The translations under genes were made by a program, and so were the position numbers. 64,000 nt of DNA from Amborella trichopoda (lineage: Eukaryota; Streptophyta; Magnoliopsida; Amborellales; Amborellaceae), in contig NW_006495273.1 in NCBI RefSeq assembly GCF_000471905.2, positions 3,595,119-3,659,118 of the forward strand, in the 5' to 3' direction. Below the pieces are notes generated by a model. That model was not told where the DNA came from, made no database searches, and saw only the letters and a program-made list of their open reading frames with translations. Within the stretch, counting starts at the first letter, position 1. Each line of letters opens with the position of its first letter. Positions 38,697 through 46,743 of the stretch are shown here, in pieces.

Positions 38697-41362
38697 ATCC
38701 TTTATCTGTGTTGGAGTGATTCAAATAAGTTCATGAACGTGTTTCTCGCTTTATAACTCTTACAACATTCTACAAAACTTGTGATTGCAATAATGGAGGT
38801 GGATGTTGGTACCCCTTGTGACATGACATCAATTTAGGATCTAGAAGATAGAGTTAGAGTACTTATTGTCATTTGTGCTTTTGACTCCAAAGAAATATTA
38901 GCGTTCCCATTGTTACTCTCATGACATCGTTCATCATATGCATTTTCTTGATTTTGTTTCTGCTTAAAAGGTTGTTTTCTGGTCTTCTTATTAATACGAG
39001 AACTCTATTTATTAACCTTGGTTAATATTGCTCATGAAGTATAACCATGAGAACTCTATTCATTATGGTGGTTGCAGTGGACGTGTGAAAATATTTGATT
39101 TCGTAAGGGTTTTGACATTAGGCTTTAATCCTCTTTCTGAGAAGGTGAGTTATTCCTAAACCATTTTACTTATTTTCTTAAACTTGTTGCAACTTGCAGG
39201 CATGTATTAACATAGTTAATTTTTAATAAAAGAACTGCAATTGCATCATCAGTCATAACTTTTTGTAGCCAGACTCTGTGTTCAATGGTCTCAACTATGG
39301 TTTTGAATTCATCTGTGGACCTAGGTTGGCAAGCTTGTCATTTTTCCCTCTGTTTTGAGCTAACTCGTGTACACTAATCATAGCTTGAAAACTCAAAATC
39401 TCATGTCCATCAGATATCTAGTGAATTTTATATTTTTTGAAAACAAAAAAATAGAAAAAGGTGGTCATAAAAATCCTTAATCAAAAAGCCTTAGCCCATG
39501 AAAAATCGGCTTCGCCTCATATTGCGTGGCAAAGGAAAACTGAATCAAGGTAGTTTGTCAGTAATCATCTAGTCTAACCAGATGCAGTTTTCTTTTTGGA
39601 ACTATTAACATTTATCTATTTCCATTTCGGGTAGGAAACCAAGTTTCCTGCATATCCAAAGGCACTAACATGTCTTAAAAACACTGATGACCAGTATGTA
39701 ATTGCTAAAGAAAGAAATAAACTGGCTTATGATCGAATTTTTAACAGAATAAATCAACCTCTCAGTATATCCAGCTAACAACATCTGTGTACCTCGACTA
39801 TATGATCCTCTTCAGTTACCTTCCCATATTAAAAAGATTTAAACTACTCATATTTAACACCCTCCACCCAAAAGTACAGCAGGTAATAAATTAGTTGTCC
39901 TTGTTTTAGAAATTTCTGTTCTGAATTGTCATATATTGTTTGCTGATATTCCTATAGTCGTAGATGTAAATATTTATAGCAGATGAAATTTGGGATGCCT
40001 GTGTCCTCAATGCTGTGTCTTCTCAGCATGAAAACCAACCAGCACAATGTCAACACTCATTCATGGTCTTCTGTCTAAATCCCAACCTAACACTATTAAT
40101 CGATGCATGTAAATTCCTGAAGGACTCAAATAATCCTATTTTATTCTTAAGTAATTTATGCACGATGATAAATAATTCAGATTGGTATTTGTAGCCATCA
40201 TTTTTTTGTTATATATAGAAGTTGACTGTATATTGATATTTAACAAAATTACAAAAATTCCCCTTGCCCATGTTGGCATGCTACAGGGTGGGTGCTCAGA
40301 TAGCATGGGCAGCAGAGGGAGAAAGAAAAGGGGAAAGAGAGAGAGTGGGAGAGAGGTAGATGACATCCCACATCTCGGGTGCTTGGGCAAAAAAGACTAA
40401 AATAAACAAAAAATAGCTCCACACTCATAGAAACTGGCCACCCTCGGTGTGGGAGCACAAGTACAAAAAACAGGAGAGCCACTTGCAATATCCCAGCCTA
40501 TAAGTTATAGACTAGCACATCTGTGAGGTGAGGACCAAGGTCGAACATGCTGGATGAGTAACTGTAGTATTATGGGGGTGGAGTGGGTCAATGGCCCTCT
40601 GCCTGACGTTGTGGCTCCAGCTGCGCCCTCCCTGGTCAGTCTATCAGTGACCGTTGGCTGCTCGTAGAACCTAGTGAAAGATGACCGTGCAGTTCCTGTA
40701 AAGCATATCTGTTCGAATATGTGAGAAAGTCTCCATGGAGGTTGGCCACCCCTCGTGGCCCACAAGATGATGTTCCTAGAGTCTCCTTCTATGAGGGACC
40801 CGACTCCATCAAGGGTAGGTTTCTAGCACTTTAGACCCTCAAGGATTGCAATAGATTTAGTTGTAATGGAGTCGGAGTGTCCCAGATACCTTGAAAAGGA
40901 GAGGATTTCCCTCTTGGGACTGCCAAGCTTCCACGGTTCCAAAAGGGCCTGAGTTACCCGGAAACTGTCACCGTTGAGCTTAAGGGAGCCTATGTGTGGA
41001 GGGGTCCAACTAGGCCTGGTGATGGAGGCTTTGAAAGACGTGGCTATGTAGAATTCAAGGCTATAAGATGGTTGTAGCTTGTATGTTATGGTGTTTATTT
41101 TTGTGACAAGTTCAAAGCTCAAATTACAAGCTTCAAACCTAGTTGCTGTTGTGGGCATTGGGACTGCTTCCTAACTCGTTGATATCTATATCGGAAGCGA
41201 ATTCAGATTTCAAACTTGCACAGAGAGAGAGAGAGAGAGACAGAGATTATGGGCCAGGGAGTTAGAAAGACAATGGATGGGGAAAGAGGGGGGTGGTTAG
41301 TGCATGAGACTCAAAATGTGCTGAAGATCTTTGAAACCAATGTTAGAAAAAAAACTCGCACA

Positions 41363-41402
<40 letters not shown>

Positions 41403-44079
41403 TTATGGGCCAGGGAGTTAGAAAGACAATGGATGGGGAAAGAGGGGGGTGGTTAGTGCATGAGACTCAAAATGTGCTGAAGATCTTTGAAACCAATGTT
41501 AGAAAAAAAACTCGATTCCACATTGGTGGAGGGTTAATTCCACTTACTCATGAATCCATGATATCGATGAGAGAGATCTGGATTCCATTAATTAGCGATC
41601 TAGAACCCCAATTTTGCAGATCAACATCCCTAAATTAAAAAAACATGCATGATTGAGCTGATAGAGCTGGATTGACCACCTTCGTGGGAGATCCCCTAAC
41701 TATGGTTTAAACCTATCTACTTCATGAGGTTTTCATTGACATAAGTCTCATGACTTTTTCGTGTTTCTTTAATTCCTGTCTCCTCCATTCCCAACCATGG
41801 TAACATCAACTGTATTTTCACTCTGTTTTTTGCTTTTTTTGCTTTTTTTGTTTGCTGAAAATTTCTGCATGCATGGCTGAGGTGACCTTCTCAAATGTCT
41901 TTTTAGTGTAGCTCCCTGGAGTTGTTTCAACTTCAAACCTGTGAACGTTTTCTTTTTTGGGGAACAAATCATCAAAATTTTCTTTCAAATAAATTTTGGC
42001 GGCTCTGTCAAGATGATCCTGTCACACCCCAAGTTTATGATACTAGAATTCCTAAGATGTGACAGTCCATTCTTAATGAATAAAAAAAAAAACAAATTTG
42101 AAATTTTCACTAAATATTACATCAAAACAAAATTTCCACTTAACTTTCCGATTTGTACAGCGTTTACTTCACACTTATAATTTGCATGAAGATCTATGTG
42201 TATATACAACTGTAATAACACAAAAATACAAAAGGGAATTCATCCATAACTACAACCTTCTTCCAACTATTTCTGTTATACATACGAACCATGCGGCTGC
42301 AATTACTCTGAAAAACATTTCAGAATAGTTTGATGAGTTTGACTACTCAGCAAGTGACCATCATTATCCCCACAAATCATGTTTAGAGAGTGTAGATATT
42401 TTCCAAAAGACCATATATTAAGCAGAATTTTGACATACTGATTTCATGCATTCTAATATATGCTATTAAACATATTCACTTCTAATCTTACACATATCTT
42501 GTATTCCTTATTAAACAAAGAAAATAAGCATAATACATCAACCATATGCACATGATCATATCAAGATCATATTACTACAATCAAGTATCAGATATGGTCA
42601 GATAAGTATTCACAATAACAAAAGTCCTGCAATAGAAGCACTAACCTCAGGTTCCAGGCCTTGGTTTCAAAGGTTAAGACTTCTATTATCTCACAGGATG
42701 AAGCACCACCAACGGGTAAATCCATTGCATAGTACCTCACACACACACACAATCCCAGCGCGCATTGGGGCTTTTGATAGGCACTGGCCTTGCAAGACAC
42801 GGCCCTCTCATGTGCCCTTCTGGCGAGAGAGCGTTACACTACCAAAAGGGGTTCCAATGAGTAGTGCCTCACATAAGTTTTGGGGGTGTGACCTCCCAAA
42901 CACAATCCAATCCTAACTCTCATCCTATTATAGAGAGTGAGGATAAATCACGACTGCCGGCATAAATATCTCATATGATCATAACAGAGGCATGTCTCCA
43001 TGCGCTCATATTTTATTGATAGCATGTTAACATGCACACTTATTTTATTAGAAGCATGTTGTTTTGCACACGTATCTTATCAGAAGCATGTTGCCATGCA
43101 CACATATCTATCAAAAGCATGTCTCATATGTAATTACAAGGAACCTCAACATTTCTATGATGTGCATATAGTCATGAGGAGCATCACTATGTCATACTGT
43201 CATGCATGTCAGTTCAAAAGACCTTATATGTCAATTGCAGGCTATATATCAATGTAGTAGATGTCAGACAACAATGCTTTTCCATAAAATAATTCAAAGT
43301 AATTACTTGCACATAACACTTGTACATAACCCCTGCATATAACACCGTTTAATATTTGCATATATATAACATTTTCAGTAACTAAGATTTTTGCTACAAA
43401 TATTATAGTTATATATGGAGGTACGTAAAATTTATAGTTTCAGAGATATTATGATTAAATGCAGAATTATTTCTGGAAATACTATAGAAACATCAGTTTT
43501 CTTCAAATAATGATTTTACATGAAAAATAAAGCCACTTACCTATGGGTCACTTTGAGATGAATATGGTATTATCGTTGCTGAAGTGGAACTGGAATCAAA
43601 GGTGCTTAGGTAGAGAGAGAAATTCCCATTGGAGAGGAGAGAGAAAGAACCAGTTGATGGCTTAGTTTATGGGCTGATGGGGTATTTATGAGTGTGGCGC
43701 TCAACCTAGACTCGACACATGGCATTCATGTGTCATTTTTAAGGGCCACCTCATGCTATCATTGGACACTTCATACTGGTGATTGCCACCTCGTAAACAC
43801 CTCATACTGGCGATTACCACCTCGTGGCAGCTCAAGACACCTCATACTAGCGATTGCCACCTCGTGCCATCACACCTCATACTGGCGATTGCCACCTTGT
43901 GCAATCTCGAGACACCTCGTACTGGCGATTGCCACCTTGTGCCATCTCGAGACACCTCATACTAGTTCCTTACTTTATAAATCTTTTGATGCTACAATAA
44001 TGATGTTCCCATAGTGTCATAACACAATGGACCATCATTTAAAGTCATTCATGTATATAAATTTTTACTTATTTATTTA

Positions 44080-44131
<52 letters not shown>

Positions 44132-44336
44132 TACTACAGANACTACTATATATATTATTACTACGTAAACGTAAAAGTAAAGTTAAGTTTTAGGTTTAAG
44201 TATATTATATTCTCACCTANNNNNNNNNNNNNNNNNNNNAACTTAAGTAAGTAGTACGTTACCGTTACGGTAGTACTACAACTATCAACGACGTACTACG
44301 ACTACTTAATATATATATATATATATTATTTATTAT

Positions 44337-44383
<47 letters not shown>

Positions 44384-46454
44384 TCATCACAGATCCATAG
44401 TCATATTTCATTACCAAAAGGAAAGATTTTAGGTTTTGTAACGATTCTATTGCTCACCATTGTCACCAATCATATCATGCCACACGGTATAGAAGTTTCA
44501 TTATTTACTTTCAAGAGTTGCATATTTCTCATGCTGATCTGGTTACATGTCACTTTGTAGGTTCATGTAAAATCTGAGTCATGTTTCTGGATTATTTCTG
44601 CTTTGTATGTTTCCTCTAACTTGTAAATAAAAAATGTTATAGCTTATTTTGACTATTACCTGTAGAGTTACACGTAGTTTTTTTTTTAATAACTAGTTAC
44701 AAGTTGTTTTTATGAAAATATCAAATCTCTTACATTGATTTGTTGTGCCTTCTTAAGATTTTTAGATTCCTGGATGTAGAACAAGTTGGATCCATAACAT
44801 TTAGACAGGTAATTTCAGCATATCATGGGTTCTTTGCCCTATATGTTAAATTTCATGAAAAATCATCCTTGGATAATCTGTCCCATTTTTAGCTTTATTT
44901 CAATTGTCAGAGCCTGCACAAACATCTAGAGAAAGCTGCTGGATATTGATTTTGGGTGCTTCGTCATGGGCACCCAATTTTTGAAATAGCATAGTGTGCT
45001 GAGTTTACTGTTTGGTTTCTGAAATCATATCAACAATTGTCTGCAGCATGCTTGATTCTGTTCTGAATACATATTCTTGAGATGGTATTTTGTGATGTAA
45101 ATACAACATTAAGAAAGAGTAACTGGAAGCTTGTGCATAACCTGACTCTCCTTTGAGCCGTTGAACACACGTAGTTACAGTTGATAGCTTTTGGAATGGT
45201 GGAAAAGGAATTGTCCCTGAAGATATTTAAGCTTGTGAATTTCGAATTATCCTTTCGTACCTACTATGTAGTTGGTGTCCCCTGAATCAAGTTATCAACT
45301 CCTTTAGATGCGTCTGTTGGCTTATTTGATGACAATATTGTAAATTCTTATCGACTAATGATTGTCTATTTTGTCTAAAGGTTTCTTCCATTAAACATTG
45401 TACCTGTGTAACTGAAATCCTATAAAATTATACTGGCCCGATGTTACTTTTATAAACTTAAAGACTATCTAGTTGATGGATGAAGGAGATGCATTTCAAG
45501 AATAAACATGAACTATTCTGAATAGTCATAGAAAACTATGCGTCTATGCCATTCAAAAAGTAGATAAAAAGACACAGAGTATATGTGGCTGTTATCCTTG
45601 AGTAGGGAGATGCTGCAGTCATAATTTTCCATTTACATTGGCATGGCTTCTTTAGTCACTAATCAATTGATATGGTGTCTCAGACTGTCTCCACAAAGAT
45701 CTGTGAAATATTATAAATCTGCTTTGTAAAAGCTTTTAGCCAATTCACCAGATATGTTCTTATATAGACACATCCACTATTGTAACCCAGAGAGGTCTAC
45801 CAATTGAGCGAGGGTGTTGAGAAAGGCACGGAATGCTGTTGTCACCAACCCGATTTCGTCCCCCCATCCTAAGACTAGAGAAACCACTACTAAAACAACT
45901 GGCTATTCTAGTATAACTTGGTGTTTCTTTTAGCAGTTCTTATTCGGATCTGTCACGTTACTGAAGCAGCCATCATTTCGGCAAGCTTGTGATACTGCCT
46001 ATGCCTGCTGCGATGGTGAAGGGAAAGGGTACATCATAAAGCAAGAGGTAAGTACCCTACCCTCTGATCTGCTCAAAAGAATAAAAATTATCTTGGTTTT
46101 GGTGGTAAGTGACCTTTCCTTTCTGCAGTTTGAGCATGCAGTCCAGAGTGCCTGCCCATACATAAGCGTGGAAGACGTGAGTACCGCTCTCTCTCTTTGC
46201 ATGTGTCTCAAAATATGTTGTATGAATTTTATTACAATTGACAGAGTTGATGACTGACTCGGCAATTTTCACTGCAGTATGGTAATCTATTCGAGTTGTT
46301 TGATAGTCATAACAACGACAAAATCAGTCATGGGGATTTCTTGACCTGCCTGAGAAAGAATCCACTAATCATTGCACTCTTTGCTTCCCAAATCTCAATC
46401 TGCAGAACAATTGAAGCCCAAGATGGTCGGCAAGCAGAGATTATGCGACCATGA
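8952..46454 (+). CDS. LPEAT2: Lysophospholipid acyltransferase with EF-hands (LPEAT2-like), 14 coding exons
   Basis: Exons read by frame continuity, GT..AG borders and similarity to remembered Arabidopsis LPEAT2: 8952-9358, 11838-12018, 12156-12215, 20209-20372, 20468-20531, 23936-24004, 30285-30380, 31643-31687, 36252-36322, 39078-39144, 44758-44808, 45937-46047, 46129-46176, 46278-46454. They sum to 1611 nt (536 aa plus stop; Arabidopsis about 539 aa) with phases matching at every junction. Family role: acyl-CoA-dependent reacylation of lysophosphatidylethanolamine and related lysolipids at ER/endomembranes. Seen: hydrophobic segment at residues 74-104; PlsC motif I NHVSYIEP (H159-E164, HX4E); FVGTIIRAMQV; motif III FPEGTTTNG (residues 230-238); GAFIPGFPIQPV. 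The C-terminal part has three EF-hand-like loops: about 414-425 (degenerate), 451-462 (D..E..K..G..E, plausible) and 487-498 (ends in D, not E). The start is the first in-frame ATG giving the family N-terminus. The gene body is 37.5 kb because of TE-rich introns. Confidence 0.95.
9359..11837 (+). other. LPEAT2: LPEAT2 intron 1
   Basis: Donor GGGTAAAC and acceptor TTTTTGCAG. It contains an imperfect tandem duplication of 109 bp (9988-10096, 10097-10205; CAAGGAAAGAxTTTTGGTATTGTA in both). The rest shows no supported gene; scattered short frames lack family resemblance. Confidence 0.85.
9988..10205. repeat. Tandem duplication, 109-bp unit
   Basis: The two units align from CTATACTTCTATTTATG / CTATGCTTCTGTTTATA through GCCATTCCTCT with about one mismatch in ten, so the duplication is old. 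Confidence 0.8.
13503..13560. repeat. GA microsatellite
   Basis: A pure GA run left of the N gap. A matching GA run (about 13820-13861) lies to the right of it. Confidence 0.95.
13561..13818. other. Assembly gap with low-complexity flanks
   Basis: N's at 13668-13739 are flanked by runs built from GTAC, TACG, CGTCGTC and GTAGTA motifs between two GA microsatellites. This looks like unreliable consensus in an unresolved microsatellite rather than natural sequence. Confidence 0.7.
15395..16800 (+). repeat. Unclassified repeat, copy C
   Basis: Collinear with copy A (ATGAGCCCC, GTTGGTTTGA, GGTGGAGGCCCT), then CCCCACA-rich blocks, CT microsatellites (16085-16155) and GGCACACCCCACC. Together with copy B it makes a large imperfect palindrome around 14980-15395. 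Confidence 0.45.
17990..18560. repeat. Degenerate tandem array, about 4 units of 130-165 bp
   Basis: Recurring blocks GCTACTTG(A/G)T(A/G)AAT, TAGTCCATAGT or TGGTCC(A/T)TAGTCC, CAAAATCTAATGTGTA and AATTAAATG in the same order at roughly 18000, 18170, 18320 and 18460. Satellite-like and old. Confidence 0.6.
18940..19200. repeat. GA/GT minisatellite
   Basis: Alternates AGAGAG runs with GTGTGTGTGC and CAGTAGAGAGAG; at least six units of GTGTG..GCAGTAGAGAG. Open frames through it encode only Val/Cys or Arg/Glu runs and are not genes. Confidence 0.9.
20532..23935 (+). other. LPEAT2: LPEAT2 intron 5 with an old LINE fragment
   Basis: Donor GAGGTGAGG, acceptor AACAG. Apart from the LINE remnant it is AT-rich (for example the TA run at 23300-23316) with no gene seen. 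Confidence 0.85.
21390..22790 (-). mobile_element. Old L1-type LINE fragment (late RT to zf-RVT region)
   Basis: Minus-strand translation gives ANDILIKATLNMSIFLLSLF (end of RT, about 22690-22630), then PLTDQETLELSDM and LTQASSPSTPSTM (22120-21960), and ATIWVIWGERDKRV (about 21700-21650), the order found in plant L1 ORF2 and in the intact copy at 24022-29623. Many stops and frame changes show it is much older. The limits are approximate; a T-rich stretch at 20870-20890 may mark its tail. Confidence 0.7.
24224..25411 (-). pseudogene. LINE ORF2 zf-RVT and RNase H region
   Basis: Pieces with IIWSPSASGSFSVSSFY (25270), DHLLLHCPFAHNLWG (25010) and VWALWIERNNRAF (24845) give the zinc-finger-like linker. 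Then KLNFDGSSLGNPSPSGVGAI, AAEAHALLEGL, IEGDSHN and REGNQEVDALAKE (24652-24224) form an RNase H fold with its acidic residues visible. Confidence 0.88.
25620..27585 (-). pseudogene. LINE ORF2 reverse transcriptase region
   Basis: Contains KARDLNTGFFHRTA (start of the RT region, about 27270), then after several frame changes QYADDALVFCNADS (YADD at about 26275-26264), SKYLGLPLCLGKPKR, GWKGCFLYLGGRLILIKATL and DWDKLCLSKKMGGLGIK. Order and motifs match plant L1. Confidence 0.9.
27586..28328 (-). pseudogene. LINE ORF2 endonuclease (APE-like) region
   Basis: Begins MLILNWNIRGLGQDQKK, the standard ORF2 start. ALTETKS and SGGIWVIWD follow, then in a second frame PRGDFNVTRW and FDHCPLLLDI, the Asp/Asn and His motifs of the apurinic-type nuclease. 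A frameshift lies near 27920 between the two overlapping frames. Confidence 0.85.
28900..29603 (-). pseudogene. LINE ORF1 remnant (DUF4283-like)
   Basis: Starts MSPPLPSPASFTPP and continues in a second frame MTWAKEIWKVLEFRYKQL, NGSFLFSFPSIEGAVLAL, then WTAILGAFHWQKVWLQ. This is the single-domain RNA-binding ORF1 pattern of plant L1 elements. At least one frame change lies near 29470. Confidence 0.75.
29640..30284 (+). other. LPEAT2: LPEAT2 intron 6, part right of the LINE
   Basis: AT-rich and without recognised features; the acceptor is TTGCAG at 30279-30284. Confidence 0.7.
30381..31642 (+). other. LPEAT2: LPEAT2 intron 7
   Basis: Donor GTGAGA, acceptor CATGCAG. No gene or clear mobile element seen. 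Confidence 0.75.
32850..33860. repeat. Degenerate tandem array, about 145-bp unit
   Basis: Five to six diverged units carry in order GCATTTAGGGATGC, CAAATGTGATC, TTGTTTGCAAATAA, TTTGGTAAAAA or similar, ACAAACATTTTTTTGGGCAT and TTGAAATG(C/T)TT. The array is interrupted by the MITE at 33390-33632. Confidence 0.65.
33390..33632. mobile_element. GC-rich MITE with CCTAGGCG motifs
   Basis: The left end CAATGTTTTAAAAAACGG and the complement of the right end (CAAGGATTCAAAACACGC) pair. Both are followed by TAG/CCTAGGCG-type blocks, and internal GTACCTGGGC(G/T)GGTGCCCAGG units repeat. This is a plant hAT-like MITE pattern, GC-rich against an AT-rich background. Confidence 0.6.
36323..39077 (+). other. 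LPEAT2: LPEAT2 intron 9
   Basis: Contains a tandem duplication (36584-36797) and a CT microsatellite (about 38654-38692). No gene seen. Confidence 0.75.
36584..36797. repeat. Tandem duplication, 107-bp unit
   Basis: Units 36584-36690 and 36691-36797 both start AGAGGCATTTGAAAGAATAT or continue into matching sequence, with only a few differences; the duplication is fairly young. Confidence 0.85.
40490..41160 (-). mobile_element. L1-type LINE 3' fragment (RNase H)
   Basis: Minus-strand frames read WTPPHIGSLKLNGDSFRV, then FSRYLGHSDSITTKSIAILE and, in another frame, RNIILWATRGGQPPWRLSHI, the RNase H end of a plant L1. Upstream parts of the element are missing and frames are broken. Confidence 0.75.
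41215..41517. repeat. Tandem duplication, about 140-160-bp unit with GA run
   Basis: Two copies of a block containing GATTATGGGCCAGGGAGTTA and ending GTTAGAAAAAAAACTCG are identical outside the GA microsatellite, which differs in length. The open frame through it (about 140 codons) is a by-product of the repeat. Confidence 0.9.
43765..43970. repeat. Tandem array, 35-41-bp unit, about 5.5 copies
   Basis: Units follow CACCTCATACTGGCGATTGC plus CACCTCGTGCCATCTCGAGA with length variants; all lie inside the solo LTR. Confidence 0.9.
44080..44382. repeat. TA microsatellites around an N gap
   Basis: TA runs at about 44082-44128 and 44310-44380 enclose odd sequence with a single N (44141), a 20-N run (44220-44239) and GTAC/TACG-rich strings, probably unreliable consensus. 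Confidence 0.75.
44809..45936 (+). other. LPEAT2: LPEAT2 intron 11
   Basis: Donor GTAATT, acceptor TTTTAGCAG. Unique-looking AT-rich sequence with no gene seen. Confidence 0.75.
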
Positions 46455-46671
46455 TTGGCTTGTATTGTTATTTATTAAGTGGTGTTTTATGAAACTCACA
46501 TCCAGAGCGTTGTTTTAAGTGCTCTAAGAGAACTGTACCATTCTTTTTGTTTAAGCCCAAAAAAAAAAAAGCTTCGGGAGACAGCAATGCAGCTTATTTT
46601 TCGGATACAATGGGACAATCAATTACAGTATTGAGTGTATAATTACATTAACTGGCTTGTGCGTATTGCAA
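46455..46671. other. Intergenic strip between the convergent stops of LPEAT2 and MINDY
   Basis: The 217 bp between the two stop codons must hold both 3' UTR starts. Downstream of LPEAT2 the sequence is T-rich (TTGTATTGTTATTTATT), ending at a genomic A run near 46559-46570. On the minus strand an AATAAG-like hexamer (about 46592-46599) could serve MINDY. The strip is too short for two separated plant 3' UTRs, so overlapping transcripts are likely. Confidence 0.7.
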
Positions 46672-46743
46672 TTACATAATCGCACACTTGTCTTTGTTTT
46701 TTGCATCATGCTTGTGAGTAGAACTGGAACTGCTCTTTGGCAT
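46672..46743 (-). CDS. MINDY: Remote last coding exon of the MINDY gene with CaaX-like C-terminus
   Basis: On the minus strand a pyrimidine-rich acceptor ending TATGCAG at 46750-46744 is followed by 24 codons starting MPKSSSSSTHKHDAK and ending NKDKCAIM then TAA. The upstream exon ends in phase 0 after GSSRLVTGPE at 58022 with a GT donor. Plant MINDY proteins, as I recall, continue from RLVTGP(Q/E) into a short Ser-rich stretch and KDKC-x-x-M, so this exon fits in phase, length and sequence. The terminal C-A-I-M is a candidate prenylation (CaaX) signal; human MINDY-1, as I recall it, also ends in a Cys-x-x-x tetrapeptide. The intron 46744-58021 is 11.3 kb. An extra small exon inside it cannot be excluded, but none is needed for the frame. 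Confidence 0.85.
   Translation of the reverse strand: MPKSSSSSTHKHDAKNKDKCAIM

Larger units (their letters stand above)
42020..44391. mobile_element. Solo LTR with intact 5-bp target-site duplication
   Basis: Begins TGTCACACCCCAAG and ends GGTCATCACA, as many plant LTRs do (TG..CA with a CACACCCC start). It is flanked on both sides by GATCC (42015-42019, 44392-44396). No internal region is present, so this is a solo LTR of about 2.4 kb, probably Ty3/gypsy-like. It contains a short tandem array (43765-43970), long TA runs and a 20-N gap. The intact duplication suggests it is not very old. Confidence 0.85.
39145..44757 (+). other. LPEAT2: LPEAT2 intron 10 (5.6 kb)
   Basis: Holds a LINE RNase H fragment (40490-41160), a tandem duplication (41215-41517) and a solo LTR with an assembly gap (42020-44391). 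The acceptor is TTAAG rather than the usual CAG, but frame and protein similarity support it. Confidence 0.8.

Noticed and set aside
41216-41638. Open frame of 140 codons with a duplicated block
   Set aside because: Results from the tandem duplication and GA run; no protein family resemblance.
43688-44014. Open frame of 108 codons with repeated RHLILAIATSC-like units
   Set aside because: Lies inside the solo LTR tandem array; a by-product of the repeat.
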